Positions 1 to 6,299 of a stretch of DNA of 13,770 nt are shown piece after piece. Position 1 is the first letter of the stretch, and the number at the start of each line of letters is the position of its first letter. The notes below the pieces were generated by a model. The model saw only the letters and a program-made list of their open reading frames with translations, was not told the origin of the DNA and searched no databases. The position numbers and the translations under genes are program-made. Source of the DNA: Clostridia bacterium (lineage in GTDB: Bacteria; Bacillota; Clostridia; Monoglobales; Monoglobaceae); assembly GCA_900769795.1 (NCBI GenBank), contig CAAGHZ010000054.1, forward strand, positions 1-13,770, read 5' to 3'.

Positions 1-653
1 AGGTATTCCTTATGGACGAACCTCTCTCAAACCTCGATGCTAAGCTCAGAGTACAGATGAGAACTGAAATCGGTAAGCTCCACAAGAAACTTCAGACAAC
101 ATTCATCTACGTTACTCATGACCAGACAGAGGCTATGACAATGGGTACAAGAATCGTTGTTATGAAGGATGGTATCATCCAGCAGGTTGATTCACCTAAC
201 AACCTTTACATGTATCCGTGCAATATGTTCGTTGCAGGCTTTATCGGAAGCCCACAGATGAACTTTATCGAAGTTACCGTTGATTGCAGAGAAGAGGGTA
301 CATACCTCACAAACGGCAATTTCTCAATCAAGCTTCCTGACGGCAAGGGTAAGAAGGAAGAAGTTCTTGCATACAACGGCAAACAGGTTATTATGGGTAT
401 CAGACCTGAGAACATTGATGACAGCGAAAACGCTATTGCAACAATGCCTGAGTGTGTATCAGATGTTGATATTGACCTCGTTGAAATGATGGGTGCTGAG
501 ACATTCCTCTACTTCAAGGTTGAAGGTGTTAACTTCACTGCAAGAGTTAACCCACGCACAACTGCTAAACATGGTCAGAACATCAAGGTTGCTCTTGATG
601 CAAACAAGATTCATCTCTTTGATAAAGATACAGAAGCAGTTATTATCCACTAA
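1..653 (+). CDS. ugpC: ABC transporter ATP-binding protein, UgpC/MsmX (MalK-like) type, 3' part
   Basis: This is the C-terminal part of the cytoplasmic ATPase that powers a carbohydrate (CUT1-type) importer. The frame is open to the window edge: codons for V-F-L precede the Met at 12, giving the Walker B context VFLMDEPLSNLDAKLR, so the Met at 12 is internal and the true start lies upstream. Visible in order are Walker B (DEP), the D-loop (SNLD), the H-loop (YVTHDQTEAMT) and a C-terminal OB-fold/TOBE-like regulatory region (about residues 85-213 counted from Met 12) typical of MalK/UgpC/MsmX proteins. Walker A and the signature motif are outside the window. The permease partners are not visible. 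In this family one ATPase often serves several sugar importers, so the substrate cannot be told and the symbol names the family only. It ends 10 bp before a strong terminator. Family assignment is confident. Confidence 0.9.
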   Translation, partial: VFLMDEPLSNLDAKLRVQMRTEIGKLHKKLQTTFIYVTHDQTEAMTMGTRIVVMKDGIIQQVDSPNNLYMYPCNMFVAGFIGSPQMNFIEVTVDCREEGTYLTNGNFSIKLPDGKGKKEEVLAYNGKQVIMGIRPENIDDSENAIATMPECVSDVDIDLVEMMGAETFLYFKVEGVNFTARVNPRTTAKHGQNIKVALDANKIHLFDKDTEAVIIH

Positions 654-662
654 GATAATTAG

Positions 663-699
663 AAATCCCGACAAGCGGTTTGCTTGTCGGGATTTTTTT
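663..699 (+). terminator. Rho-independent terminator after the ABC ATPase gene
   Basis: A perfect 14-bp stem (663-676 paired with 682-695, core ATCCCGACAAGC) with a 5-nt loop is followed by a T tract (693-699). It lies 10 bp after the ABC ATPase stop. The minus-strand fibre gene ends at 702 directly beside it. On that strand only a weak T-rich tail follows the stem, so it may also end fibre transcription, less efficiently. Confidence 0.9.
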
Positions 700-701
700 G
701 T

Positions 702-2837
702 TTAATTAAAATTATCAATGCTATCAACTTTAAAATATCTGATTTTACCAGTAATGATTTGGCTTGTCATAATCATACTGTCAAAACTGATATGGGTATT
801 CATACATACATCGGCAGACAGCATAGCCAGCGCAGCACTGTTGATATCTATGTTTCCTTCAACCGCCGAATATGACCCAATGGATAAGCCCTGTTGCGCA
901 TTTAAGTCATCGTCGTTAATTCTTCCTGTTGTATCTCTCCAATCACCCTCTCTTCTAATAAAATAAGTTTTATCTGAGGTGGTTGTTCCATCATCATTTT
1001 GTGTAATAGTCTCGTAGCACCCGAACATATTAGATATTTTTCCGTAATTAAGAATTGTAGGGGGAATGTTTTTCCACTCAATTGCTGCGACAACCCCTTC
1101 TGCTGTCATGGTAGTTGCGGGTATCATCGCTTCATATAAACCTCGGGTTGGAGAAAAGAAAAATTCATATTCCTGTCCATCGTAATTAAAGAAGGGTGTC
1201 CAATTCTTCCACTCTGCAGAGTTATCTGCAGGCTTAAGGCAAAATCGATTAAATCCGTTCACAAGAGTAAAGACGTCGTCATTAAATACGTATTTTGTGT
1301 TTTCGGTCATACATACCCATCCTGTGCCTGTCCACGTTGCCTCGCCGATTTTTGTTCCGTCGGGTGTAACGGATGTCAGCGCCGGTGGCGTGTTGAGAGA
1401 GGTAATAAGCGCTGTGATTTTATCATCCAGAACCTTGCCCTGATTTGCAGAAAGTGCAATTCCTGATGTAGTTGTGGTGGTAAGATTATTTGCAAGTTTC
1501 AGGTGACCGTAGGAAGAAGAGTTTCCTACTCCGTAGATGGCATCGGGCGAAGCATGCGACATAGAGGCTTTAGCATCAACCTCTGCCTTTGTTGCATAGT
1601 AAGACGGAAGCTGACCACCAAGTTTTTCCGCATTGTCAACCACCCCATTGTTGTCTTGATCGTACACAGTTCTAAGCATATCGCCGCCACCTGCGTCGCT
1701 GACAAGACCATCTACATAGCCTTTTGTAACTAATTCGTCCTTATTCTCTCCGAATGTAATCTTTCCTGCAAACCATGCGTTGCCCTGTCTGTCAAGAGTA
1801 TATGCATTGCTTCTCTTATCTGTTGTTCCGTTACCGACAATATGAACATATTGTTTATCTGTGTCCTCATTTGTGTCCGCAATATTATATGAACCTATAA
1901 CAAAACTTTGCGGAGTTGTAACTATTGTACCATTACCGAATCCCGCCGCCTGAATCGCAGCCTCCTCAACTACCACGTCTCTGCCGTGGGCAAAGCCTGT
2001 GTGACTATGCACTATCGCTCTTAATCCCCCTGCGTGAGAACTCTGCCCGTAGGCCTCGGTGCATTGATTTTGAGCACGTGAGAATCGCCCATCTGCTATG
2101 GTTAAGTAGCCTTCAGCCACCGCACATTCGCCTGATGCTTTTGTTGCCCGGCCCTGTGCGCTTGAATGACTGCCATCTGCAATGTTGTTGGGGCTGTTAA
2201 AAACAGCAGAGCCGTTTCCTGCTCCTGACTTGACAGGCATGTTTGCAATGGCATTCTTGTTTTCTTCTGCACGACTTTTTACACTTGATATATCTTTTGC
2301 ATTTTTTTGGGTTTCTGCCTCAACCTGAGTTAATCTGTTCTTTTCTTCATCGGTATAATCGTTTGCCGATAGTCCCTTGCCTTCTTCCTTATCCACCTTA
2401 AGGGTAAGGGCTGACTGTCTGGCTTCAACCTCTGCATCAATATTGCTCTGCAAAATGTTGTCAGCAGAGATTCTGGAAGCTTCTTCGACACAAATTTTCC
2501 CCTCAAGAGTTTCAGTATCAAAGAGTCTTTCGTTTTTTTCTTTTTCTATTGATTCCTCAAGGGCTGCGCTATTCAGACTTATTTCCTGTCTGATGGTCGA
2601 TGCTGTCGATAGCCTCTCGGCACTTTCGGCTAAAAGTGCAGTTTCCACCGACTTGCCACTGTTGCATATGACATCATCTGCGCTATGGCGGCCTTCTTCT
2701 CCTGTGTAGTGTGCTTCAAGACGAGTGTTCATTTTTGTTTTTAGCTCTGTCAGCATTTTGTCTACATAGAGTTTAATCCAACTGCCCTTTGCATCAGATG
2801 CATAGCTTTTCTTTTTGATATCATACCATAATGACAT
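702..2837 (-). CDS. Phage-type trimeric tail fibre / adhesin with YadA-like head repeats
   Basis: A 711-residue protein, probably a trimeric receptor-binding fibre of a phage or phage-like particle. Residues 20-200 are rich in heptads (repeated ESAERL, KEKNERL, EEASRIS units), predicting a coiled-coil stalk, and include the fibre linker KVDKEEGKGLSANDYTDEEK (148-167). Residues 206-350 show repeated NIADGSHSSAQGRATKAS-like units as in YadA/Hia trimeric head domains. Residues 365-480 carry common fibre linkers (LVTKGYVDGL, NNGVVDNAEKLGG, GHLKLANN). Residues 481-711 are an unrecognised tip, probably the binding part. No peptidase S74 chaperone is visible. The start at 2837 is chosen because AAAAGGAG lies 7 nt upstream on the minus strand. 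A 24-codon in-frame extension to an ATG at 2909 lacks such a site. It is transcribed away from spoVFA, with no phage tail genes beside it. Confidence 0.8.
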   Translation of the reverse strand: MSLWYDIKKKSYASDAKGSWIKLYVDKMLTELKTKMNTRLEAHYTGEEGRHSADDVICNSGKSVETALLAESAERLSTASTIRQEISLNSAALEESIEKEKNERLFDTETLEGKICVEEASRISADNILQSNIDAEVEARQSALTLKVDKEEGKGLSANDYTDEEKNRLTQVEAETQKNAKDISSVKSRAEENKNAIANMPVKSGAGNGSAVFNSPNNIADGSHSSAQGRATKASGECAVAEGYLTIADGRFSRAQNQCTEAYGQSSHAGGLRAIVHSHTGFAHGRDVVVEEAAIQAAGFGNGTIVTTPQSFVIGSYNIADTNEDTDKQYVHIVGNGTTDKRSNAYTLDRQGNAWFAGKITFGENKDELVTKGYVDGLVSDAGGGDMLRTVYDQDNNGVVDNAEKLGGQLPSYYATKAEVDAKASMSHASPDAIYGVGNSSSYGHLKLANNLTTTTTSGIALSANQGKVLDDKITALITSLNTPPALTSVTPDGTKIGEATWTGTGWVCMTENTKYVFNDDVFTLVNGFNRFCLKPADNSAEWKNWTPFFNYDGQEYEFFFSPTRGLYEAMIPATTMTAEGVVAAIEWKNIPPTILNYGKISNMFGCYETITQNDDGTTTSDKTYFIRREGDWRDTTGRINDDDLNAQQGLSIGSYSAVEGNIDINSAALAMLSADVCMNTHISFDSMIMTSQIITGKIRYFKVDSIDNFN

Positions 2838-2886
2838 CGTATCACTCCTTTTAAAAATTTTCGTCTGCATTGTTATTATAAATGAA

Positions 2887-2909
2887 GTAAAAGTGTCATA
2901 TCGTGTCAT
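2887..2909 (-). repeat. Copy A of an inverted ~22-bp sequence upstream of the fibre gene
   Basis: Read on the minus strand from 2909, this matches the plus-strand sequence at 5311-5332 in 20 of 22 positions. It contains ATGACAC twice, 3 bp apart, then TTTTA. Its ATG lies 72 bp before the fibre start. It encodes the peptide start M-T-R-Y-D-T-F in frame with the fibre gene. It may be a shared regulatory element or the remnant 5' end of a duplicated phage gene. Confidence 0.6.
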
Positions 2910-2942
2910 TTAGGTTTTGACGATAAAAATTTTTATGATATT

Positions 2943-2971
2943 CACCGATTACGTAGCATCAACATACATTA
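2943..2971 (+). promoter_or_regulatory. Candidate SigK-type (late mother-cell) promoter of spoVFA-spoVFB
   Basis: CATACATTA at 2963-2971 fits the SigK -10 consensus CATANNNTA exactly. CACC (2943-2946) supplies the short -35 AC, with 17 nt between AC and CATA. SigK control of dipicolinate synthase is established in Bacillus subtilis. The same -10 also fits SigE (CATACANT), but no suitable SigE -35 lies at its spacing. Caveat: the predicted transcript would start near 2978, inside or just before the ribosome binding site, leaving a very short leader. Confidence 0.4.
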
Positions 2972-2987
2972 TTAGAGAGGTGTTTAT

Positions 2988-3887
2988 ATGAAAAAACTTC
3001 TGACATTTTCATTTATAGGAGGAGACCTTAGACAACTTTATGTTGTTTTGGCTCTTGCTGAAAGCGGATTTAATATAAGGGTTTATGGGTTTCCAAAAGA
3101 CAGCAAAAAATGGAATGATAATATATATGTGGCGGACTCGGTTAAGGACTGCACATCAGGAGCAGATGTAATTGTGCTTCCGCTTCCTTATTCACAGGAT
3201 ACGAGTATGCCCTTTGATAAAAAACGTATTAATGCCCCGCTTTTTGAGAAAGAAATATATATAAAGGAAGTAATAAAATATACAAATAAAAAAGCAGTTG
3301 TTTTTGCAGGGAAGATTGATGATGAATTTAATGAAAACTGCAAGAAGCATAGACTTGAGATAATTGATTATTCAGAGCGCGAAGAACTTGCGATTATGAA
3401 TGCAGTCCCGACGGTTGAGGGCGCACTTGAGATTGCAATGGCAAATACTGAGTTTACATTGCACAATAGTCGCTGTCTTGTGATTGGGTATGGCCGAATA
3501 GGAAAGATTCTTTCTGCGGATTTAAAGGGGCTTGGCGCAAGGGTTACTGCGACGGCAAGGAAGTATAGTGACCTTGCCTTGATAGTTGCCAATAATTTGG
3601 ATGGAAAAAACACCTGCGAACTTGATAAGATAGTTGGAGATTATGATGTTATATTCAATACGGTTCCTCAAAAGGTCCTGGATTTTAATATCTTGTCAAG
3701 GACAAGAAAAGATGTGCTGATTGTTGATCTTGCATCAAAGCCCGGCGGAGTGGATTTTGATGTTGCGAAGGAACTTGGCAGACAGGTTATATGGGCACTT
3801 TCTCTTCCCGGCAAGGTAGCGCCGCTTACCGCCGGACATATTATAAAGGATACATTGATGAATATACTGGAGGAATTGGAGGTGTAA
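2988..3887 (+). CDS. spoVFA: Dipicolinate synthase subunit A
   Basis: Subunit A of the two-subunit enzyme that oxidises the dihydrodipicolinate-pathway intermediate to dipicolinic acid (DPA) in the mother cell. DPA is then loaded with calcium into the forespore, giving core dehydration and heat resistance. The 299-aa length is normal for the family. The N-terminus has the family motif FIGGDLRQ (residues 9-16). A Rossmann NAD(P)-binding motif LVIGYGRIGKIL lies at 164-175, and the conserved C-terminal LPGKVAPLTAGHII at 273-286. The start is supported by GAGAGG 7 nt upstream. It is followed after 3 nt by spoVFB, whose Shine-Dalgarno lies inside the end of this gene, so the two form an operon. 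The downstream asd/dapG genes of the B. subtilis operon are absent. A SigK-like promoter precedes it. Confidence 0.95.
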   Translation: MKKLLTFSFIGGDLRQLYVVLALAESGFNIRVYGFPKDSKKWNDNIYVADSVKDCTSGADVIVLPLPYSQDTSMPFDKKRINAPLFEKEIYIKEVIKYTNKKAVVFAGKIDDEFNENCKKHRLEIIDYSEREELAIMNAVPTVEGALEIAMANTEFTLHNSRCLVIGYGRIGKILSADLKGLGARVTATARKYSDLALIVANNLDGKNTCELDKIVGDYDVIFNTVPQKVLDFNILSRTRKDVLIVDLASKPGGVDFDVAKELGRQVIWALSLPGKVAPLTAGHIIKDTLMNILEELEV

Positions 3888-3890
3888 ATA

Positions 3891-4466
3891 ATGAACGATC
3901 AAATAACAGTTGGATTTGCTTTTACAGGCTCGTATTGTACATTTTCAAAAGTGCTGCCGGTTCTTGAGGAACTTGTGGATGCCGGAATAAAAATAATTCC
4001 TGTTTTTTCAGACAACAGTTCGTTGACTGATACCAGGTTTGGAAAAGCACAGGAGTTTATAAATAAGGTTGAAGGCGTTGTGCAGAACAAAGCGATATGC
4101 TCTATTGCAGAAGCGGAGCCGATTGGCCCAAAGAAACTCCTTGACCTTCTGGTTATTGCCCCTTGTACCGGCAACACCATAGCAAAACTTGCAACGGGAA
4201 TCGCGGATACGACGGTTACACTTGCTGCGAAATCGCATCTTCGCAACAACCGCCCTATAGTAATTGCCGTCTCTACCAACGATGGGCTCGGTGCAAACGC
4301 GGTAAACATCGGGAAACTTCTTGCGAGAAAGCATATTTATATGGTGCCTTTTGGCCAGGATGATTGTTATGAAAAAGAAAATTCTCTGGTTGCAGAATTT
4401 AAATTAATTTTACCTACAATAAAAGCCGCCATTGGCGGACATCAGTTGCAACCTATTTTGATATAG
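3891..4466 (+). CDS. spoVFB: Dipicolinate synthase subunit B (flavoprotein family)
   Basis: Partner of SpoVFA in DPA synthesis during sporulation. At 191 aa it is full length for the family. It has the flavoprotein (UbiX/DfpA-like) fold signatures: FTGSYCTFSKVLPVLEEL near the N-terminus (11-28), APCTGNTIAKLATGIADT (90-107), and DGLGANAVNIGKLL (131-144). Its ATG is 3 nt after the spoVFA stop and uses a GGAGG carried in the last codons of spoVFA, giving coupled, balanced expression. The gene ends 8 bp before a strong terminator, so this is a two-gene operon. The pair shows that the host makes DPA by the SpoVF route rather than the EtfA-dependent route of some clostridia that lack spoVF. Confidence 0.95.
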   Translation: MNDQITVGFAFTGSYCTFSKVLPVLEELVDAGIKIIPVFSDNSSLTDTRFGKAQEFINKVEGVVQNKAICSIAEAEPIGPKKLLDLLVIAPCTGNTIAKLATGIADTTVTLAAKSHLRNNRPIVIAVSTNDGLGANAVNIGKLLARKHIYMVPFGQDDCYEKENSLVAEFKLILPTIKAAIGGHQLQPILI

Positions 4467-4474
4467 AAACTTAA

Positions 4475-4516
4475 AAGGCACAGAAATAACTTATAGTTAT
4501 TTCTGTGCCTTAATTT
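4475..4516 (+). terminator. Bidirectional terminator between spoVFB and the TSUP genes
   Basis: A perfect 17-bp stem (4475-4491 with 4495-4511, core AAGGCACAGAAATAACT) with a 3-nt loop is followed by a T-rich tract on the plus strand and by TTTT on the minus strand. It serves two convergent operons. The right arm contains the last codons and stop of the minus-strand TSUP gene, which ends at 4497. Confidence 0.88.
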
Positions 4517-4862
4517 TTATTCCCATATATATTTCCCTAATCCCGATAAGTCCCAGGAATACGCCAAACAGTCGCCTGAGCAAATCACTATCAACCGTCA
4601 TTGCGACAAGAGCACCGATTGTTGCACCGACGATACCGCACAGACCTATTATAACTGCAGTTTTAATATCCACGTTTTTGTTTTTGATATGAACAATGAG
4701 AGCAAAAACTGCTGTCGGCAGAAAATAAACAAGGTTTATTCCCTGTGCCAACTTTTGTTCTATTCCATAGGTCATAATAAGAGCAGGGATTAATATGGCT
4801 CCGCCGCCTATGCCCATCCCGCTGATTATTCCGCTTAAAAATCCGATTGCTACAGAAATCAT
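4497..4862 (-). CDS. TauE/SafE (TSUP) family membrane protein, half-size, second of a pair
   Basis: A 121-aa integral membrane protein with about four hydrophobic helices. It carries the TSUP signature near its N-terminus: GFLSGIISGMGIGGGAILIP (7-26), a Gly-rich first helix followed by Pro. TSUP proteins export or import sulfite, sulfoacetate, thiosulfate and other small sulfur or carbon anions. Usual members have 7-9 helices in about 250 aa, with two related halves each bearing this motif, so this is one half. It begins 12 nt after the preceding half-size gene, with GTGGAGG upstream, so the two are co-transcribed and most likely form a heteromeric transporter. The substrate is unknown. The final codons lie in the shared terminator stem. 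Confidence 0.8.
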   Translation of the reverse strand: MISVAIGFLSGIISGMGIGGGAILIPALIMTYGIEQKLAQGINLVYFLPTAVFALIVHIKNKNVDIKTAVIIGLCGIVGATIGALVAMTVDSDLLRRLFGVFLGLIGIREIYMGIKIKAQK

Positions 4863-4874
4863 ATTTATCCTCCA

Positions 4875-5237
4875 CTAAAAAATCATTTTAAATGCAGTGG
4901 CGATTATAACCCCGCCAAAAATAATTTTGAGCCATCTGCTTGAGATTTTGGAGAGGAATTTTGCACCTGCCATTCCGCCAAATATGCCGCCAATGGTAAC
5001 AGGCAACCAAAGATTAAAGTCAAAAAAGCCGTCTTTTATATAAAAGAAAGAACTGACGAGAGACATAACAAGAATAATCAGGATGGCTGTGGCGTGAGAT
5101 TTTTTCTCATCCATTTTAAGAAAAAGTTCCATGGCAGGAACAACCACGCTTCCGCCACCTGCTCCGAAAAGCCCGTTAAGGATACCGCTTATAAGACCTA
5201 TCAGTATATGCTTTGTGTATTTTTTTGAAGAGTTCAT
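4875..5237 (-). CDS. TauE/SafE (TSUP) family membrane protein, half-size, first of a pair
   Basis: A 120-aa membrane protein with about four hydrophobic helices. It has a short basic N-terminus (MNSSKKYTKH) and the TSUP motif GLISGILNGLFGAGGGSVVVP at about 14-34. A second Gly-rich helix (TIGGIFGGMAGAKFLSKI) follows at about 80-97. It is the first gene of a two-gene operon with the other half-size TSUP protein, and together they equal one full-length transporter. The start is supported by CGAGGT about 6 nt upstream on the minus strand. The promoter lies inside an imperfect palindrome, suggesting dedicated repression or induction. Sulfite or a related anion is the family guess, not shown here. 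Paired half-size TSUP genes occur in Firmicutes, so this need not be a frameshift; both halves have their own Shine-Dalgarno and start. Confidence 0.8.
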   Translation of the reverse strand: MNSSKKYTKHILIGLISGILNGLFGAGGGSVVVPAMELFLKMDEKKSHATAILIILVMSLVSSFFYIKDGFFDFNLWLPVTIGGIFGGMAGAKFLSKISSRWLKIIFGGVIIATAFKMIF

Positions 5238-5241
5238 TTTG

Positions 5242-5286
5242 TACCTCGTATAAACAATTATATGAGGTAGTATTTACCTTTGCTAA
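5242..5286 (-). promoter_or_regulatory. TSUP operon promoter with overlapping palindromic operator
   Basis: On the minus strand, TTAGCA (5281-5286) and TATAAT (5257-5262) are spaced 18 bp, placing the start near 5250. An imperfect inverted repeat, TACCTCGTATA (5242-5252) and TATATGAGGTA (5259-5269), 10 of 11 paired with a 6-bp spacer, covers the -10 and start site. A third half-site, TACCT, lies at 5275-5279. This layout fits a dimeric repressor site. The regulator is not in the window. Confidence 0.55.
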
Positions 5287-5308
5287 AAAAATATTCGGAG
5301 GTTATATA
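5280..5308 (+). promoter_or_regulatory. Weak candidate promoter for the tip-portal genes
   Basis: TTGCTA (5280-5285), a 17-bp spacer and TATATA (5303-5308) match the vegetative consensus in 4 of 6 positions each. The predicted start is near 5315, inside the repeated 22-bp sequence. It partly overlaps the TSUP promoter on the other strand. It is the only rightward candidate seen between the TSUP genes and 5378. Confidence 0.3.
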
Positions 5309-5310
5309 TC

Positions 5311-5333
5311 ATGGCACGCTATGACACTTTTAG
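5311..5333 (+). repeat. Copy B of the inverted ~22-bp sequence, with a 10-codon mini-ORF
   Basis: It matches copy A (2887-2909, opposite strand) at 20 of the first 22 positions. It lies 67 bp before the start of the tip-like gene. A good CGGAGG sits 9 nt upstream, and the ATG opens the 10-codon frame M-A-R-Y-D-T-F-R-C-A ending at 5343. The copy A frame starts M-T-R-Y-D-T-F. This may be a leader peptide, or the truncated start of a phage gene shared by both loci. Confidence 0.6.
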
Positions 5334-5377
5334 GTGTGCATAATAAAAGTATAAACAAAAGAAAGGAGATGTGGCAA

Positions 5378-6271
5378 ATGCCAAATCTGACAACTCCGAT
5401 ACCGCCGAAGCTCACAGGTCGTTCTGATGCGGATATCGAAACTCTTAAAAGATGGGGAACGGCTCTCATAGATGAGTTGAGCTATCTTTTTAACAATCTC
5501 GATAGCAGTAATGTTATAGAGGCAGCGTCGGTGAGGGCTGAAAATATAGAGACAGCCGATGCAAAAATATCAAACGCCCAGATTGGTGCTTTGTCTGCGG
5601 ACAAACTTGTGGCAGGCAGTGTGGATACGGGCAAGGTAAATGTGAAGGATACCGATGGCAGGCTCTCCATCAGTGGGTCCGAAATAATTATTAGTGACGC
5701 GAGACGGGAAAGATTCATTGCGGCGTATGACAAAAAAGAAGGAAAGTTCAGATTTGAACTTTACAACGAGGATGGTGACTTGACAGTCAGTATAGACAGT
5801 GGAGGAGATGCTGTGTTTGGGGGCATTTTAGAGAGTTCAAAAATCTATGCATCGACAATTATCGGCACAGACAGAGAGTCGCACGAAAGTGGCAATGGAG
5901 GTGTTTTTGCGGACATTGATCAAAAGGGCATAAAGATTATGCAGGATGATGATAGAGAGCGAAAGCAGAAGGTCGGCATAGCGGTGTCGGACGATGGGAC
6001 GGCGTACCTGATACTTGGTGCCGGCAACGGTAGTGGCAAAAAGGTAATAAATGGTGTTGTTTATACCGACGGATCATTCAAGGTAGAGAAAAACGAAAGT
6101 TATGCCAATATGGGAATAGTCGGAGCAAAACCTTTTGTGCATTTCTGGGAGGACAGCGGCGAATTGTGGCTCAGCGGAGACAGTGTGTTGATTAACGGAA
6201 CAGATGTTCTGAGAGAAATCAGCAATTTAAAAAGAGAAGTAGAAAAATTAAAACCAAGTGAACCGGTATAA
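5378..6271 (+). CDS. Phage tip/fibre-like structural protein
   Basis: A 297-aa protein that looks like a phage minor structural, tail-tip or short-fibre protein. Residues 1-45 are a predicted helical anchor (IPPKLTGRSDADIETLKRWG). Residues about 48-95 have the fibre-type repeat pattern of short A-x-I-x-x-A/L-S-A-D-K-L units (SVRAENIETADAKISNAQIG, then ALSADKLVAGSVDTGKVNV) common in tip proteins of Firmicute phages. The middle is beta-rich with GDLTVSIDSGGDAVFGG-like fibre turns. The C-terminus (about 275-293) is a short coiled coil, ISNLKREVEKLK. The start at 5378 is chosen for GAAAGGAG 9 nt upstream; a longer frame to 5213 has no such site and overlaps the TSUP gene. It lies 28 bp before the portal gene on the same strand, so probably in one transcript. 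The exact role is not recognised. Confidence 0.65.
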   Translation: MPNLTTPIPPKLTGRSDADIETLKRWGTALIDELSYLFNNLDSSNVIEAASVRAENIETADAKISNAQIGALSADKLVAGSVDTGKVNVKDTDGRLSISGSEIIISDARRERFIAAYDKKEGKFRFELYNEDGDLTVSIDSGGDAVFGGILESSKIYASTIIGTDRESHESGNGGVFADIDQKGIKIMQDDDRERKQKVGIAVSDDGTAYLILGAGNGSGKKVINGVVYTDGSFKVEKNESYANMGIVGAKPFVHFWEDSGELWLSGDSVLINGTDVLREISNLKREVEKLKPSEPV

Positions 6272-6299
6272 TTTTTATAAAAGAGAAAGGATGAATAAA

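Noticed and set aside
2963..2970. SigE promoter for spoVFA
   Set aside because: The -10 fits, but the only ATATT (2938-2942) is 20 bp upstream, too far for the 14-15-bp SigE spacing; SigK fits better.
3899..4334. Overlapping minus-strand frames of 108 and 136 aa
   Set aside because: Shadows of spoVFB, which is a clear full-length family member in an operon.
4497..5237. Single TSUP gene broken by a frameshift
   Set aside because: Both halves have their own stop/start, Shine-Dalgarno and N-terminal TSUP motif, arguing for two real genes.
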